A stretch of DNA of 64,000 nucleotides, from positions 2,504,735 to 2,568,734 of the forward strand of contig CP053449.1 of the NCBI GenBank assembly GCA_013285465.1, given 5' to 3'. Positions 8,877 through 18,357 of the stretch are shown one piece after another. The notes under the pieces are model-generated. The model made no database searches and was not told the DNA's origin. It saw only the letters and a list, made by a program, of their open reading frames with translations. This stretch comes from Pseudomonadota bacterium. GTDB lineage: Bacteria > Pseudomonadota > Alphaproteobacteria > Micavibrionales > CSBR16-224. The number at the start of each line of letters is the position of its first letter. Positions within the stretch are counted from its first letter, which is position 1. The position numbers and the translations under genes are program-made.

Positions 8877-10618
8877 AGCATTTACGCACCGCATCTCTCC
8901 TGTTTCTTCTGACCGTCTTTTCTTTCACAGGCAAGGCTTTTGCCTATGAAGGCATTCTGTCTTATGAAAGCGATATCCGCATCCGCAGTGACGGCTCTTT
9001 ACTTGTAACGGACAGGCTCCGCATTCATGCTCTGGGTCAGGATATTCTGCACGGCATCTACCGTGATATTCCGCTGCGTTACCGCGATGATGACGGCAAC
9101 CGCCGTCATCTGGGTTTCCGCCTGATCGGCGTCTATCGTGACGGCCGGCCGGAAAGCTACCGCCTGAGCAATCGCGGGTCGGGGAAACATTTATCCATCG
9201 GCGCGGAAGACCGTCTTCTCGCTGCCGGAACACACGACTATATCATCACCTACACCCTGCGGCGTGCCGTGAATTTTGATGATGCGCACGACCATCTGCA
9301 CTGGAACGTCACCGGCAATGGCTGGACATTCCCGATCAGACAGGCCGTCATCCGTATTCACCCGCCGAACGGCGCCGTGTTTCAGGATTATGATGCCGCC
9401 ACCGGCAGGGACGGCGCAGAAGAAAAAAATTTCCAGGCCGCAACAGATGAAAACGGTGTCCTGACCTTCCGGACAACGGCCGCTTTAAAAGCCGGGGACG
9501 GTATAACGGTTTTTATCGCATGGCCGAAAGGGTTTATCTCGCCGCCCTCCGCTATCGGCAATTTTGCCGCTTATATTGAAGAAAATTTCCGGCTGTTTGT
9601 TGCGCTGGTTGCCGCCGGATTTGGCATCCCCTTGTTTTTTATCATCTGGTGGCTGGTCGGACGCGATCCGCCGCGCGGCACAATCATTCCCGAATTCGCC
9701 CCCCCTGAAAACTTCTCTCCCGCCCTTGCCGCCTATGTCGCAGGGCAGGGATCGGGGGATCACACGCTGCGCCGCGCCTTTTGCGCCGCAATTGCCGATC
9801 TTGCCATCAAGGGATTTATTAAAATCACGCTCCACGGCAAAGATCATTACGCCCTTGACCTTATCAAACCGCGCCTGCGCATGAACAGCCTTCCCGCCGC
9901 AGAACGGGTGCTGGCAAAATGCCTGTTTGCGGGACGCACAAGCCGCTTCATGTTCAGCGCCCAGAAAGACCTGCGTTTCGACATCATTCTCAGCGGCTTC
10001 AGCAACAGCCTGAGACGTCAAAGCAACGGCATTTATTTTTCCGGGAATGAAAATTACGTGCTGGCCTCCACCCTTTTTACGCTGGTTTTATCTCTCTGGC
10101 TGTTTACAGGCATGTACTATGACCATATTCTTTTAGTGCAGGGTTGGAGCATGATTATCGGATTGCTGTTTTTGAATCTTGTCTATTATTTTCTGATGAA
10201 GGCGCCAACCTTGCGCGGACGCCGGAAAATGGATCGTCTGGAAGGATTCAAAATGTATATGAGTGTTGCGGAAGACGGCCGGATGGATTTTCTCAATCCG
10301 CCGCCCATGTCGCCCCGCATGTTTGAAACGCTGCTACCTTACGCCATTGCTTTCGGTGTCGAGAAAAACTGGGCGGAAAAATTTAAGAAATCCGTCCCGA
10401 AAACGGTTTACGATGATTACAGGCCGGACTGGTTTGTCAGTGAACTGGCCAAAATGCAACTGCCGAAAATCTGCCTCGTCATTGGCACGGCCATGCAAAA
10501 AGTACTGGCCAGCGCCGCACAGCTGCCCGGACAATTAACCACCGGCAAAGCGATGAAAAAAGCCGCCATGATGAAAGTCGGAAAAGGGCTTGGCGGCGGC
10601 GCAGGCGGTGGATGGTAA
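8873..10618 (+). CDS. DUF2207 family membrane protein (second paralogue)
   Basis: The 581-residue paralogue has the same plan as its neighbours: signal peptide ending near AFA, exported domain with HGIYRDIPLRYRDD, membrane helix near 240-260, GRDPPRGTIIPEFAPP motif, a helix pair, then KMDRLEGFKMYM and LPYAIAFGVEKNW. The C-terminal tail is shorter and Lys/Ala-rich before ending GGGAGGGW, so the Gly-Trp end is kept while the long glycine run is not. The start overlaps the lemA stop (ATGA). Divergence from the other copies is substantial, so it is not a recent duplication. The function is unknown. Confidence 0.85.
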   Translation: MKHLRTASLLFLLTVFSFTGKAFAYEGILSYESDIRIRSDGSLLVTDRLRIHALGQDILHGIYRDIPLRYRDDDGNRRHLGFRLIGVYRDGRPESYRLSNRGSGKHLSIGAEDRLLAAGTHDYIITYTLRRAVNFDDAHDHLHWNVTGNGWTFPIRQAVIRIHPPNGAVFQDYDAATGRDGAEEKNFQAATDENGVLTFRTTAALKAGDGITVFIAWPKGFISPPSAIGNFAAYIEENFRLFVALVAAGFGIPLFFIIWWLVGRDPPRGTIIPEFAPPENFSPALAAYVAGQGSGDHTLRRAFCAAIADLAIKGFIKITLHGKDHYALDLIKPRLRMNSLPAAERVLAKCLFAGRTSRFMFSAQKDLRFDIILSGFSNSLRRQSNGIYFSGNENYVLASTLFTLVLSLWLFTGMYYDHILLVQGWSMIIGLLFLNLVYYFLMKAPTLRGRRKMDRLEGFKMYMSVAEDGRMDFLNPPPMSPRMFETLLPYAIAFGVEKNWAEKFKKSVPKTVYDDYRPDWFVSELAKMQLPKICLVIGTAMQKVLASAAQLPGQLTTGKAMKKAAMMKVGKGLGGGAGGGW

Positions 10619-10663
10619 CTACGGCATGTAACCGCGAATAGTAACGAATGGGGATGTAAAGAA

Positions 10664-12403
10664 ATGAAACGCCTGTTTTACCTGATGGCTCTGTTTTGCT
10701 GTTTTGCGTTGTTTGCAAAACCCGCCCTGGCTGCTGAGGAGATCATACGCTTTCACAGCGATATCCGCATTCAAAAGGATTCCTCCGTTCTGGTCACGGA
10801 AAATATCACCGTTCAGGCAGAGGGAGAAAAAATAAAGCGCGGTATTTACCGTGATTTTCCGGTCCGTTACAAAGATGATGACGGGCGGCATTTCCGTATC
10901 GGTTTTCGCCTTCTTGCCGTCAGCCGTGACGGCCATGCCGAACCCTATCACATCGTCAACAGCCAGAATGGCAAACGCATCTATATCGGCGATAAAGATA
11001 CTTTTATCCCGCACGGAATTCACCGGTACCAGCTGACCTATCAGACCCACCGCGTTGTCAGTTTTCTCGGCGATATGGACGAGCTTTACTGGAACGTCAC
11101 CGGCAATGACTGGGATTTCCCGATACGCGAAGCCTCTGCCGCCTTATATCTGCCCGATGGCGCCAGCATCAGCCGCCATCGTGTCTATACCGGTTATAAA
11201 GGCAGTCGGGAGCGCAGCTACAGCGCTTATTGGGACCCCGTATCCAGCGCATTATCGGTACAGGCCTCACGGCCTTTGGCAGCACGGGAGGGGCTGACAG
11301 TGGCCGCCGGTTTCCCGAAGGGCCTTGTCACCCAACCGGATGTCTGGCAGCAGCTGAGACTGCGTATTGCCGAAAATCCGCTTTTCGCCGCAACGGTTCT
11401 TTATGTCGTGCTGCTGTTTTGCTACCTGTTCACACTCTGGGTGATGATCGGGCGCGATCCCGACGGCGGAACGATTATTCCCGAATTTGTGCCGCCGGAT
11501 AATTTCTCCCCCGCGCTGATCAGCTATATCCGTAATATGGGGATGGGGCATTCCGACAAGCGCGAAGCCTTTTCCGCCGCCATCATCAATCTGGCCGTGA
11601 AAGGCGTTTTAAAAATCGAGCAAAGCAAGAAAAACCATTACAAGCTGGTAAAGGACAAAGGCGAAATCCCCGGCCTGCCGCCGGGTGAGGCCTATATCGC
11701 CTACCGCATGTTCCGCCATAACAACAGTTTTACGATCAGTAAAAAATACAATTCCAAATTCGTGAGTATTCTGGAAGGTTTTGCCGATGCGATTGAGGGA
11801 GAATACGCCCATACATATTTCCTGAAAAACAGCAAATATGTCACAATTTCTTTCCTTGTCTCGGCGCTTGCCATGATGCTGATGGGTTATCACGCCGTAA
11901 GTGATCCGGCGCTCGCCCCGCAAAGTTTCGGACTGATCGGCGCCACTGTTCTTCTGCATTTGATGTTCTATTATCTGATGAAAGCCCCGACCATGTACGG
12001 GCGCGAGAAAATGGACCGTATCGAGGGCTTCCGCCTTTACCTGAAAACGGCGGAAAAATCGCGGCTGGACTTCCTGCATCCGCCGGAAATGACCCCCGAA
12101 CTTTTTGAAAAATACCTGCCCTATGCCGTTGTGCTGGGCGTGGAAAACAAATGGGTAAAATATTTCAAAAAATCCCTGCCGCGGGCGGAGCAGGACAGCT
12201 ATCATCCGCGCTGGTACAATAGCAGCTATGGCGACAAACACCCTTCCGTTTCGCAAATCAGCAGCAATCTCAGCAAAGGTCTGTCTTCCACACTCAGCCA
12301 TGCGGCGCAGGCTCCAAGCTCCTCCGGCAGTAGCGGCGGTTTCTCGGGCGGCGGCGGTTTTTCCGGCGGCGGATTCGGCGGCGGTGGCGGCGGCGGCTGG
12401 TAA
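10664..12403 (+). CDS. DUF2207 family membrane protein (third paralogue)
   Basis: A 579-residue protein: signal peptide ending near ALAAEE, exported DUF2207 domain with KRGIYRDFPVRYKDD, membrane helix near 240-265, GRDPDGGTIIPEFVPP, a helix pair, then the cytoplasmic block with KMDRIEGFRLYL and DFLHPPEMTPELF, and a Ser/Gly-rich tail ending in a Gly run plus Trp. It is closer to the first copy than to the second in the DFLHPPEM and VENKW segments. GGGGATG precedes the ATG. It closes the operon, with 45 bases between it and the second copy. The function is unknown. Confidence 0.85.
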   Translation: MKRLFYLMALFCCFALFAKPALAAEEIIRFHSDIRIQKDSSVLVTENITVQAEGEKIKRGIYRDFPVRYKDDDGRHFRIGFRLLAVSRDGHAEPYHIVNSQNGKRIYIGDKDTFIPHGIHRYQLTYQTHRVVSFLGDMDELYWNVTGNDWDFPIREASAALYLPDGASISRHRVYTGYKGSRERSYSAYWDPVSSALSVQASRPLAAREGLTVAAGFPKGLVTQPDVWQQLRLRIAENPLFAATVLYVVLLFCYLFTLWVMIGRDPDGGTIIPEFVPPDNFSPALISYIRNMGMGHSDKREAFSAAIINLAVKGVLKIEQSKKNHYKLVKDKGEIPGLPPGEAYIAYRMFRHNNSFTISKKYNSKFVSILEGFADAIEGEYAHTYFLKNSKYVTISFLVSALAMMLMGYHAVSDPALAPQSFGLIGATVLLHLMFYYLMKAPTMYGREKMDRIEGFRLYLKTAEKSRLDFLHPPEMTPELFEKYLPYAVVLGVENKWVKYFKKSLPRAEQDSYHPRWYNSSYGDKHPSVSQISSNLSKGLSSTLSHAAQAPSSSGSSGGFSGGGGFSGGGFGGGGGGGW

Positions 12404-12550
12404 AAGCCTTTTTCCGCCTTGACCGTTTTTCATTATTTCTCCTGTTTTTCAGAAACATAAGCTGCATTCGCTTGCATAAATATTATTATTATGTTAATGT
12501 TTCCGCTATTATTACAACAGAATCATTTTTAAGACGGAAAAGGTGTGAAA

Positions 12551-13561
12551 ATGGCGGATTCGGAATTGAAAGACATCATGGCGCAAAGCCGCGATGCATT
12601 GGCTGGAAAAGATACAAATTTCAAAACCACAACGGGGGAGAAAATCCTGTCGGCAGCCTTTAACGTGGCCGCCGGTGCAGGCGCGGCCTGGGCAGCGAAA
12701 GCGGTTGCCGCTTCGGTCTTTGCGACATGTCTTCCCGCGGTCGGAACAATTGCCCTGACCTCCGTCGCTGTTGGTGCAGCCGTTGCCACGGCAACATGGT
12801 TCAACAAAAAACGTCAGGCGAAAAAACGCGGATTGGATGCGCCGAAATTCTGGACAAAAGAAACAGGCAAAACCTTCCTGATTTCCTCCGCCTTTGCAGG
12901 TGTCGGTGGTGCCCTCTTTGCTTATTTCACGGGCGGATTTGATTCCTGCCTCACAACCGCCGCCAATGATGCCGCTGTTAATACCGTCCCCGCGCCGGTC
13001 GAAACAGCCGTTATTCCCCAGACAACGGGCAGTGAAACACTGGTTGCACCGATTGATACATCCGCCGTTACGAGCGCTGCGGAAATCGTGCCCGCGATTG
13101 TTCCCGAAGTTGTGCCCGAAGTTGTAACTGAAACCGTCAATACCGCCGCAACGGAAACAGTTGTACAAACGGCTGCCGCCGTGCCGGCTTTCTCCTGCGG
13201 CGATGTGACACAAAGCTTTAACAGCTGGACAGCCGGCGGCGAGACATCCTCCCGCGTAGCCGAATCGCTTTCCCGCGCCGGAAACGGCAGCGCACAAGGT
13301 GTGAAAGATCTTGGCTATTTCCTGTTCAACGGCTTTGACGGCGTTGCGGAAAACAAGGAACTGGCCGTCGAATTCTTCAAATGCGCCGCAGAGCAGGGTA
13401 ATGTGCAGGCACAGGTTGATCTGGCCTATGCACAATATCACGGCCTCGGCACCGCAGCACAGCCCGAACAGGCGCTGAATGCGATGAAAGAAATCGGCTC
13501 CAAAAAAGCGGAATGGTTCGTCCAGCAATGGGGCGGAAAAGCCGCCGTGGCCAAGCTTTAA
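12551..13561 (+). CDS. Membrane protein with C-terminal Sel1-like repeats
   Basis: No named family covers the whole protein. Of 336 residues, about 30-80 are Ala-rich and hydrophobic, probably one or two membrane segments, followed by a basic patch (KKRQAKKR) and another hydrophobic stretch near 105-130. A Val/Pro/Thr/Glu-rich linker (about 140-215) leads to a C-terminal pair of Sel1-like helices (GVKDLGYFLFNGF and AQVDLAYAQYHGLG), usually protein-binding. I chose the ATG at 12551 over a GTG six bases upstream because AAAAGG fits it better. An AT-rich stretch just ahead suits a promoter. It is followed by another unknown gene in the same direction. Confidence 0.75.
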   Translation: MADSELKDIMAQSRDALAGKDTNFKTTTGEKILSAAFNVAAGAGAAWAAKAVAASVFATCLPAVGTIALTSVAVGAAVATATWFNKKRQAKKRGLDAPKFWTKETGKTFLISSAFAGVGGALFAYFTGGFDSCLTTAANDAAVNTVPAPVETAVIPQTTGSETLVAPIDTSAVTSAAEIVPAIVPEVVPEVVTETVNTAATETVVQTAAAVPAFSCGDVTQSFNSWTAGGETSSRVAESLSRAGNGSAQGVKDLGYFLFNGFDGVAENKELAVEFFKCAAEQGNVQAQVDLAYAQYHGLGTAAQPEQALNAMKEIGSKKAEWFVQQWGGKAAVAKL

Positions 13562-13606
13562 CTATAAAGCCCGGCTTTTATTTCACTTTAACAGGAGGCA
13601 CGCCGC

Positions 13607-14023
13607 ATGGCGTCTGATGATCCCGCACATGCCAAGGCAGAAGAACGCTTTCAAAAGCTTTCTGCGGCAATGACGGATTTTTCCGCATGGGCGCATCACG
13701 GAAAAGGGCAGGAAATTCTGTCCGCCGCCATGAAGGACAAAGACCTCCTCGGAACTTCCACCATGGCCGGCGCTTTACTGGTTCTCACAGATCAAACCCG
13801 CAAAAAACTCTGGGATGATACGGTTTTTCTTTTCGGAAAGCTGGTCGATACGGTTCTGCCGCATCTTGATGACCCCGCCGCGCAAATTCCCTCATCCTGC
13901 CTGACGGCAGAACTCGCACCGCTTTATAAATTGATCGGCATCACAGCTATGGCGGAAATCTGCCCGCAAAAAACACCTTCCGCAAATCCGCACCCAAAGC
14001 GGCACAAAGGCAACAGCCTGTAA
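13607..14023 (+). CDS. Conserved-looking hypothetical protein
   Basis: I do not recognise this 138-residue protein. It is mostly helical by composition, without signal peptide or clear membrane segment; the middle (KKLWDDTVFLFGKLVDTVLPHLDD) looks amphipathic, and the C-terminus is basic and Pro-rich. AGGAGG lies nine bases before the ATG, and codon use matches the neighbours, so it is likely a real gene. It follows the Sel1-like gene by 45 bases and may share its transcript. It ends four bases from the convergent membrane-protein gene. Confidence 0.65.
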   Translation: MASDDPAHAKAEERFQKLSAAMTDFSAWAHHGKGQEILSAAMKDKDLLGTSTMAGALLVLTDQTRKKLWDDTVFLFGKLVDTVLPHLDDPAAQIPSSCLTAELAPLYKLIGITAMAEICPQKTPSANPHPKRHKGNSL

Positions 14024-14027
14024 AAGA

Positions 14028-15038
14028 TCACGGCGCAGCTTCTTTTTCAGGAATGCGATCGCTTTTCTGCAACACGGCTTGCGCCTGTAAAGCGGCAATA
14101 CGCTTCAGACGGGCGTCATCCGCTCTGCCTGCCACAACACCCAGATAAAAAATCAGCGCCATACCGACAACGAACATCCACATAACCGTTCCAAACCGCC
14201 ATCCTTGCTGTTCCTGTAAATCAGATGTTTGCGGTTTATTTGCCCAGAAAGTTACATATATGAGAATAGCAAACAGCAGCACCCCTATATCCAGATAAAG
14301 AAGCAGGAAAATAAGTGATGCAAAGAAACTGCCCCTGACCACCGATTCAAGAGACAGTTTCCACCCGCGTGCCAATTGCATCGTAACGCTAAAAGCACCG
14401 ACCAGAAGAAATAAGACAACAAGGCTGAATTTTTGTGCAGCAACGGCATAAGCGCTCAACAGAGAAACTGTAAGATAGCCCGCTATATAATAAAATAACC
14501 TCTTACCCGTTGGCGTTATGCCGCGTCGCTTGATTTCCATCACCAGAGCGGAAACAGCACTTAGGGCAAGCGCAAACAAAGGCCCGACACTGCCGGATAT
14601 GCCATACAAAGCCGCAAAAAAAGCTGTGAATAATGTCACGGTCATAAGTGGTATAGATAAGCTGTCGCAGTCAGTATGTGACTGATATTTTCCGCCTGCA
14701 TGGCCGATATTCGCCGCCGAGAGCAGCATCAAAAAAACGCAAAACACCCCTCCGTTTTTTTCCAACAGAAAAAACGCCCAAAGAAACAAGGCAGCGTTCG
14801 CAATCTGGCTAAGCAGCGGCATTATGTTATCGGGCTTTTCCAGCTCCCGTAACGATGCCGCATAGAAAAACAATGCTGTGGGCAGGATAACAATGATACC
14901 GCCGGGATTCACCGGTAACATCAGAACACCCATACAAAGGATCAGCGCATTCAGAAAATAAAGCTGCAGACAAAACAGCTTTTGTACTGTTCCGGCAGGA
15001 TACGCCTTACTCCGGTCATTTTCAATTTTTCTAGACAA
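14028..15038 (-). CDS. Multi-pass membrane protein of unknown function
   Basis: A 336-residue protein with about nine to ten predicted hydrophobic helices spread over its length, Arg/Lys-rich cytoplasmic loops, and a soluble C-terminal tail (about 300-336, RLKRIAALQAQAVLQKSDRIPEKEAAP). There is no transporter signature I can name. Met, Phe and Leu richness and lack of charged residues in the helices support an integral membrane protein. The gene is slightly more AT-rich than its neighbours. It is divergent from the FAD monooxygenase, with 166 bases between them. Confidence 0.7.
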   Translation of the reverse strand: MSRKIENDRSKAYPAGTVQKLFCLQLYFLNALILCMGVLMLPVNPGGIIVILPTALFFYAASLRELEKPDNIMPLLSQIANAALFLWAFFLLEKNGGVFCVFLMLLSAANIGHAGGKYQSHTDCDSLSIPLMTVTLFTAFFAALYGISGSVGPLFALALSAVSALVMEIKRRGITPTGKRLFYYIAGYLTVSLLSAYAVAAQKFSLVVLFLLVGAFSVTMQLARGWKLSLESVVRGSFFASLIFLLLYLDIGVLLFAILIYVTFWANKPQTSDLQEQQGWRFGTVMWMFVVGMALIFYLGVVAGRADDARLKRIAALQAQAVLQKSDRIPEKEAAP

Positions 15039-15204
15039 AACACCTCCCCGCTAGAGAGTAGGTCTTAGTATTCTTCATATTGTGGCATGAAAAGGGTAAA
15101 AAATTGGATAAGCTTTGGTGACGCATAAATAAAAAGCCCTTTGAAATCATTCCGCACCGCAGTACAATAATTTCTTCATCACCCTATGAGAAAGGCGTGA
15201 ACCC

Positions 15205-16305
15205 GTGTCTTCATCGAAGGAGCCGAAAAAGGTTCTCATCGTCGGCGCCGGCACCACCGGTCTGACGTCAGCTTTCGAGCTGGCGCGGCAGGGTATCGTG
15301 CCGAAAGTCATCGATGCCAAGACGTGCATTTCCCCCACCAGCCGCGCCACGGGTCTTAGCGTCAAGTCGCTGGAGCTACTGGAGGCATCGGATGTGACGC
15401 CGCGCCTTGCCGCCACCGGCATTAAGGTTAATAATGCCAAGATCATGCAGGAAAAGGGCAAAAGCATCACGCTCGATTTTAACGAGCTGGCGCATAAATA
15501 TAATTTCCTGCTCTGTCTGCCGCAAAACCACACCGAACTCATCATGCAGGAACGGTTTGAGGAACTGGGCGGGAATGTCGAATACAATACGCGCCTTGTC
15601 AGCCTGACGCGGAAAAAGGACGGCACGGTCGAGGCCGTGATGGAGAAAAACGGCAAGCGCCTGACCGAGACCTTCAACGCCGTTATCGGCGCAGACGGCG
15701 TCAACAGCACGGTGCGCGATCAGGCGGGCATCAAATTCAAAGAAAAAATCTATCCCGGCAAGTGGAGCGCCGCCGAATTTGACAGCAAGAACTGGCCGCA
15801 CAAGCAGGATGAAATCCAGTACTTCATCGGCAAGGACGGTAAATTCGCGGTCGTCGTACCGCTGGGCGGCAACCGCTACCGCGCTGTGGCCAATACGGAT
15901 GACGCGATGTCTTGCCTTTTCGGCGAGCACAGCATCGACAAGCTGCATTTCAATGACTCCTTCGATGTCAGTGTGCGCCACGTCAAAACCTATCAAAAGG
16001 GCAATATCTTTCTGGCAGGCGACGCGGCACATACCTATGCGCCCGCGGGTGTGCAGGGCGGCATGAATCTCGGCATCAGGGACGCCTGCTCCCTCGCCCG
16101 CCGCATCGCCACAGGCGACACCAAAGGATATACGCGCGAACGCAAGGCCGATGGCGCCGCCACTATCCGCGACAGCAGTCTTGCCGTGCGCGTGGCGGGA
16201 TACAGCAACATTTTCATGAAGGCCGCCCGCAATATGGGTGTCGGCGCAGCCATGCACATCAAGACACTCCGGCAGAAGGTTCTCAAAAAATCGCTGGGAG
16301 CGTAA
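15205..16305 (+). CDS. FAD-dependent monooxygenase (PHBH fold)
   Basis: Flavoprotein hydroxylase of the p-hydroxybenzoate hydroxylase / UbiH-like superfamily; substrate unknown. The 366 residues begin with a Rossmann motif GAGTTG (about 14-19), then the mid-protein DG motif (IGADGVNSTVRD) and the second FAD-binding GD motif, GDAAHTYAPAGVQGGMNLGIRDA (positions about 272-294). A C-terminal helical extension follows. The start is GTG, with GAGAAAGG upstream. It is a single gene next to tRNA-Thr; no aromatic-catabolism genes surround it, so the pathway is left open. Confidence 0.87.
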   Translation: MSSSKEPKKVLIVGAGTTGLTSAFELARQGIVPKVIDAKTCISPTSRATGLSVKSLELLEASDVTPRLAATGIKVNNAKIMQEKGKSITLDFNELAHKYNFLLCLPQNHTELIMQERFEELGGNVEYNTRLVSLTRKKDGTVEAVMEKNGKRLTETFNAVIGADGVNSTVRDQAGIKFKEKIYPGKWSAAEFDSKNWPHKQDEIQYFIGKDGKFAVVVPLGGNRYRAVANTDDAMSCLFGEHSIDKLHFNDSFDVSVRHVKTYQKGNIFLAGDAAHTYAPAGVQGGMNLGIRDACSLARRIATGDTKGYTRERKADGAATIRDSSLAVRVAGYSNIFMKAARNMGVGAAMHIKTLRQKVLKKSLGA

Positions 16306-16338
16306 AGGGTGGGTTTACAGTAGGGAAGCCTTGAAAAA

Positions 16339-16413
16339 TGGTGCCGGAAGAGGGATTTGAACCCCCGACCTTCGGTTTACAAAACCGCTGCACTACCACT
16401 GTGCTATTCCGGC
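16339..16413 (-). tRNA. tRNA-Thr (anticodon TGT)
   Basis: The minus strand folds as a 75-nt tRNA with acceptor arm GCCGGAA pairing TTCCGGC, discriminator A and an encoded CCA. The D arm is GCAC/GTGC. The anticodon loop TTTGTAA carries TGT, reading Thr ACA codons. The T loop is TTCAAAT. The outermost anticodon-stem pair (27-43) is a G-A mismatch. Confidence 0.97.
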
Positions 16414-16599
16414 ATATCGCATTTCTTGGAAATCTGCCCGAAGATACACCAGATTCAAAATGTTTTTCAATACATTTTTTACCCCTTTCTGCTATCATGG
16501 ATTTGAAATCTGCGAATGTCGCGGATAAAATAACAGCAGGAAGATTTGCACACACCCTGTCGGGACGTGCGCTCTATTTATTGATCAAGGTAATAAACC

Positions 16600-17760
16600 A
16601 TGTCATATCAAAAGGATAAAGATGACGGCATGACCCTGTTATGGGTCTTTCTGGCCTTTGTCGCTATTTTTTCCTTTCTTATCTGGACGGTCTTCCAGAA
16701 CGAGTTAAAAAGCGGGCTGCGCTGGGTGCGGGTTGCGGAACTGAAAGTCGCCATGCTGATTCACGATCCGAAACATCAGGTTGTCCACCCGCAATACGGG
16801 CCGCAACGCCTTGATACATGGTATAATTTCCTGCGCCGCGCCAATCCGAAAAGCATCACCAAGCGGGAAATTGAGGCAATGACCTTCATTTCCATGCACA
16901 GTATCAAAATGCCTCTGATTGTTCTGATGTGCCTGTTCGGATTATGGGCGATTATCAAAGGCCCCGGCACAAAATATAAACGGCGCATGAATCTGGAGGG
17001 GATTCTAACGGAACATGCCAAAAATTTCCCCGTCATCGCGCCTTTTGTCAAATTCAACCCGAGCAAAATGAAGTCGCGCGTCCCCGGTGATCCCGTACCG
17101 GAGAATTTGCCGCTTTTTGCCGAGGCTTTAAGCCCCGAAGAATGGATCGCCTATCACAATATTCCCTATATCAACAAAAAGCTGGACCGTGACAAAGCCT
17201 TCCATGCCCTGACCGAACAGCTGGGGCAGCGCTGGCGCGGGCCGGAAAACCTGCCTTTGCACATCAAGGCGCTTTATGCCGCTTTCTGTCTGAAGGCCAT
17301 CCGCAAAAGAAAAGAAAGTGACCAGCTGATGAACGAGCTGTCACTGGCATGGAGCCATGATAAAGGCCTGCGCATTCCCGGCAAGCTGAAGCGGGAGATC
17401 AACCGCATTATCGCTGACCCCAAAGCGCAGGATGCCGTAACGAAATATGCGAATAAACACGCCTTTGTCACAACCGCCATGCTCCGCGCCCTTGCCCGCG
17501 CCCGCGATGAAGGCGGGGTTTTGTCACCGTCACAATTCCTGTGGCTGCGCGGCTATGACCGCACGCTGTGGTATCCGCTGAACAATCTCGGGCGCAAGGC
17601 CTACCATGCCGAGGCTATGGGCGCGACAACACATTACACTTATGAACTGATTGCAGGGCAGAAAATCCCGACCCCGAAATTCGACGATGCCATCCGTACC
17701 GTAGAGGAATATGTCGGCGGTCCGGCCGGGCGTCCCATCCCGAAACGGGCCAAGGGGTAA
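16600..17760 (+). CDS. dotM: DotM/IcmP type IVB secretion coupling protein
   Basis: Inner-membrane partner of DotL in the type IVB (Dot/Icm, IncI Trb) coupling complex, which recruits effectors or plasmid DNA. The 386 residues have two N-terminal membrane helices (about 12-32 and 102-119) and a cytoplasmic domain. The family block FLWLRGYDRTLWYPLNNLGR and the following YHAEAMGATTHY (about 313-346) are well kept. The start has AAGG upstream. It is followed by a small membrane protein and then DotL, the same DotM-to-DotL order as in Legionella and IncI plasmids with one gene inserted. No other dot/icm genes are seen in the window. Confidence 0.9.
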   Translation: MSYQKDKDDGMTLLWVFLAFVAIFSFLIWTVFQNELKSGLRWVRVAELKVAMLIHDPKHQVVHPQYGPQRLDTWYNFLRRANPKSITKREIEAMTFISMHSIKMPLIVLMCLFGLWAIIKGPGTKYKRRMNLEGILTEHAKNFPVIAPFVKFNPSKMKSRVPGDPVPENLPLFAEALSPEEWIAYHNIPYINKKLDRDKAFHALTEQLGQRWRGPENLPLHIKALYAAFCLKAIRKRKESDQLMNELSLAWSHDKGLRIPGKLKREINRIIADPKAQDAVTKYANKHAFVTTAMLRALARARDEGGVLSPSQFLWLRGYDRTLWYPLNNLGRKAYHAEAMGATTHYTYELIAGQKIPTPKFDDAIRTVEEYVGGPAGRPIPKRAKG

Positions 17761-17840
17761 AAAATTTCTCACCTGCAGGCGGTTAACAAAATAATGATAT
17801 TTAACGGTTAGAATAAAGAAAGACAGAGGAGTTTATTAAT

Positions 17841-18314
17841 ATGTCCGGAAAAACAACGGCGAAAGTCATGGGCGATGCACTTGTCATGGATTTCGGTTCC
17901 GCAGAACCGAAGGCCATCTGGCGTTGCAGTATGGACAGCCTTTCACAGGCCGGTTTCGCTCTGAAGGGCAAAAATAAAAAATATATTCTGGTGCTGAAAA
18001 CACCGGAAAAAGAGGAGGAAATCGCAATCTTCCCCGATCAGGACGAAGCCGAAACGGCTCTGACCGTTATTACGGGCGTTTTCCTGTCTTATCAGCCTCT
18101 CAGCGCCAAAAAGCCTTTTTACAAACGCGCATGGTTTTACATTTTCCTTTTTCTGATGTTTATGGTGCTGTTCTACGGTATTTCCACACCCACCACGCAA
18201 CAGCAGATACAATATAATATGGATCCGGGCAGCACGCCGCCGATTGTCGGCCAGGATAATCAACCGATCAAACAGGGTGTTCCGACATCCGCAGATGACC
18301 TTTTCGGAGAATAA
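17841..18314 (+). CDS. Small single-pass membrane protein between dotM and dotL
   Basis: I do not recognise this 157-residue protein. Residues 1-95 are a soluble alpha/beta-like domain with alternating strands (KYILVLKTPEKEEEIAIFPD), one strong membrane helix lies at about 97-114, and the last 43 residues are Gln/Pro/Asp-rich. AGAGGAG lies upstream of the ATG. It is not DotN (no zinc-binding Cys set). Its position between the two coupling proteins, in one direction with short gaps, suggests a partner of the coupling complex; that is inference from location alone. Confidence 0.7.
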   Translation: MSGKTTAKVMGDALVMDFGSAEPKAIWRCSMDSLSQAGFALKGKNKKYILVLKTPEKEEEIAIFPDQDEAETALTVITGVFLSYQPLSAKKPFYKRAWFYIFLFLMFMVLFYGISTPTTQQQIQYNMDPGSTPPIVGQDNQPIKQGVPTSADDLFGE

Positions 18315-18357
18315 TTCCCCGCAAAACAGGATCAGATAATAACGGAGATGATGGCGC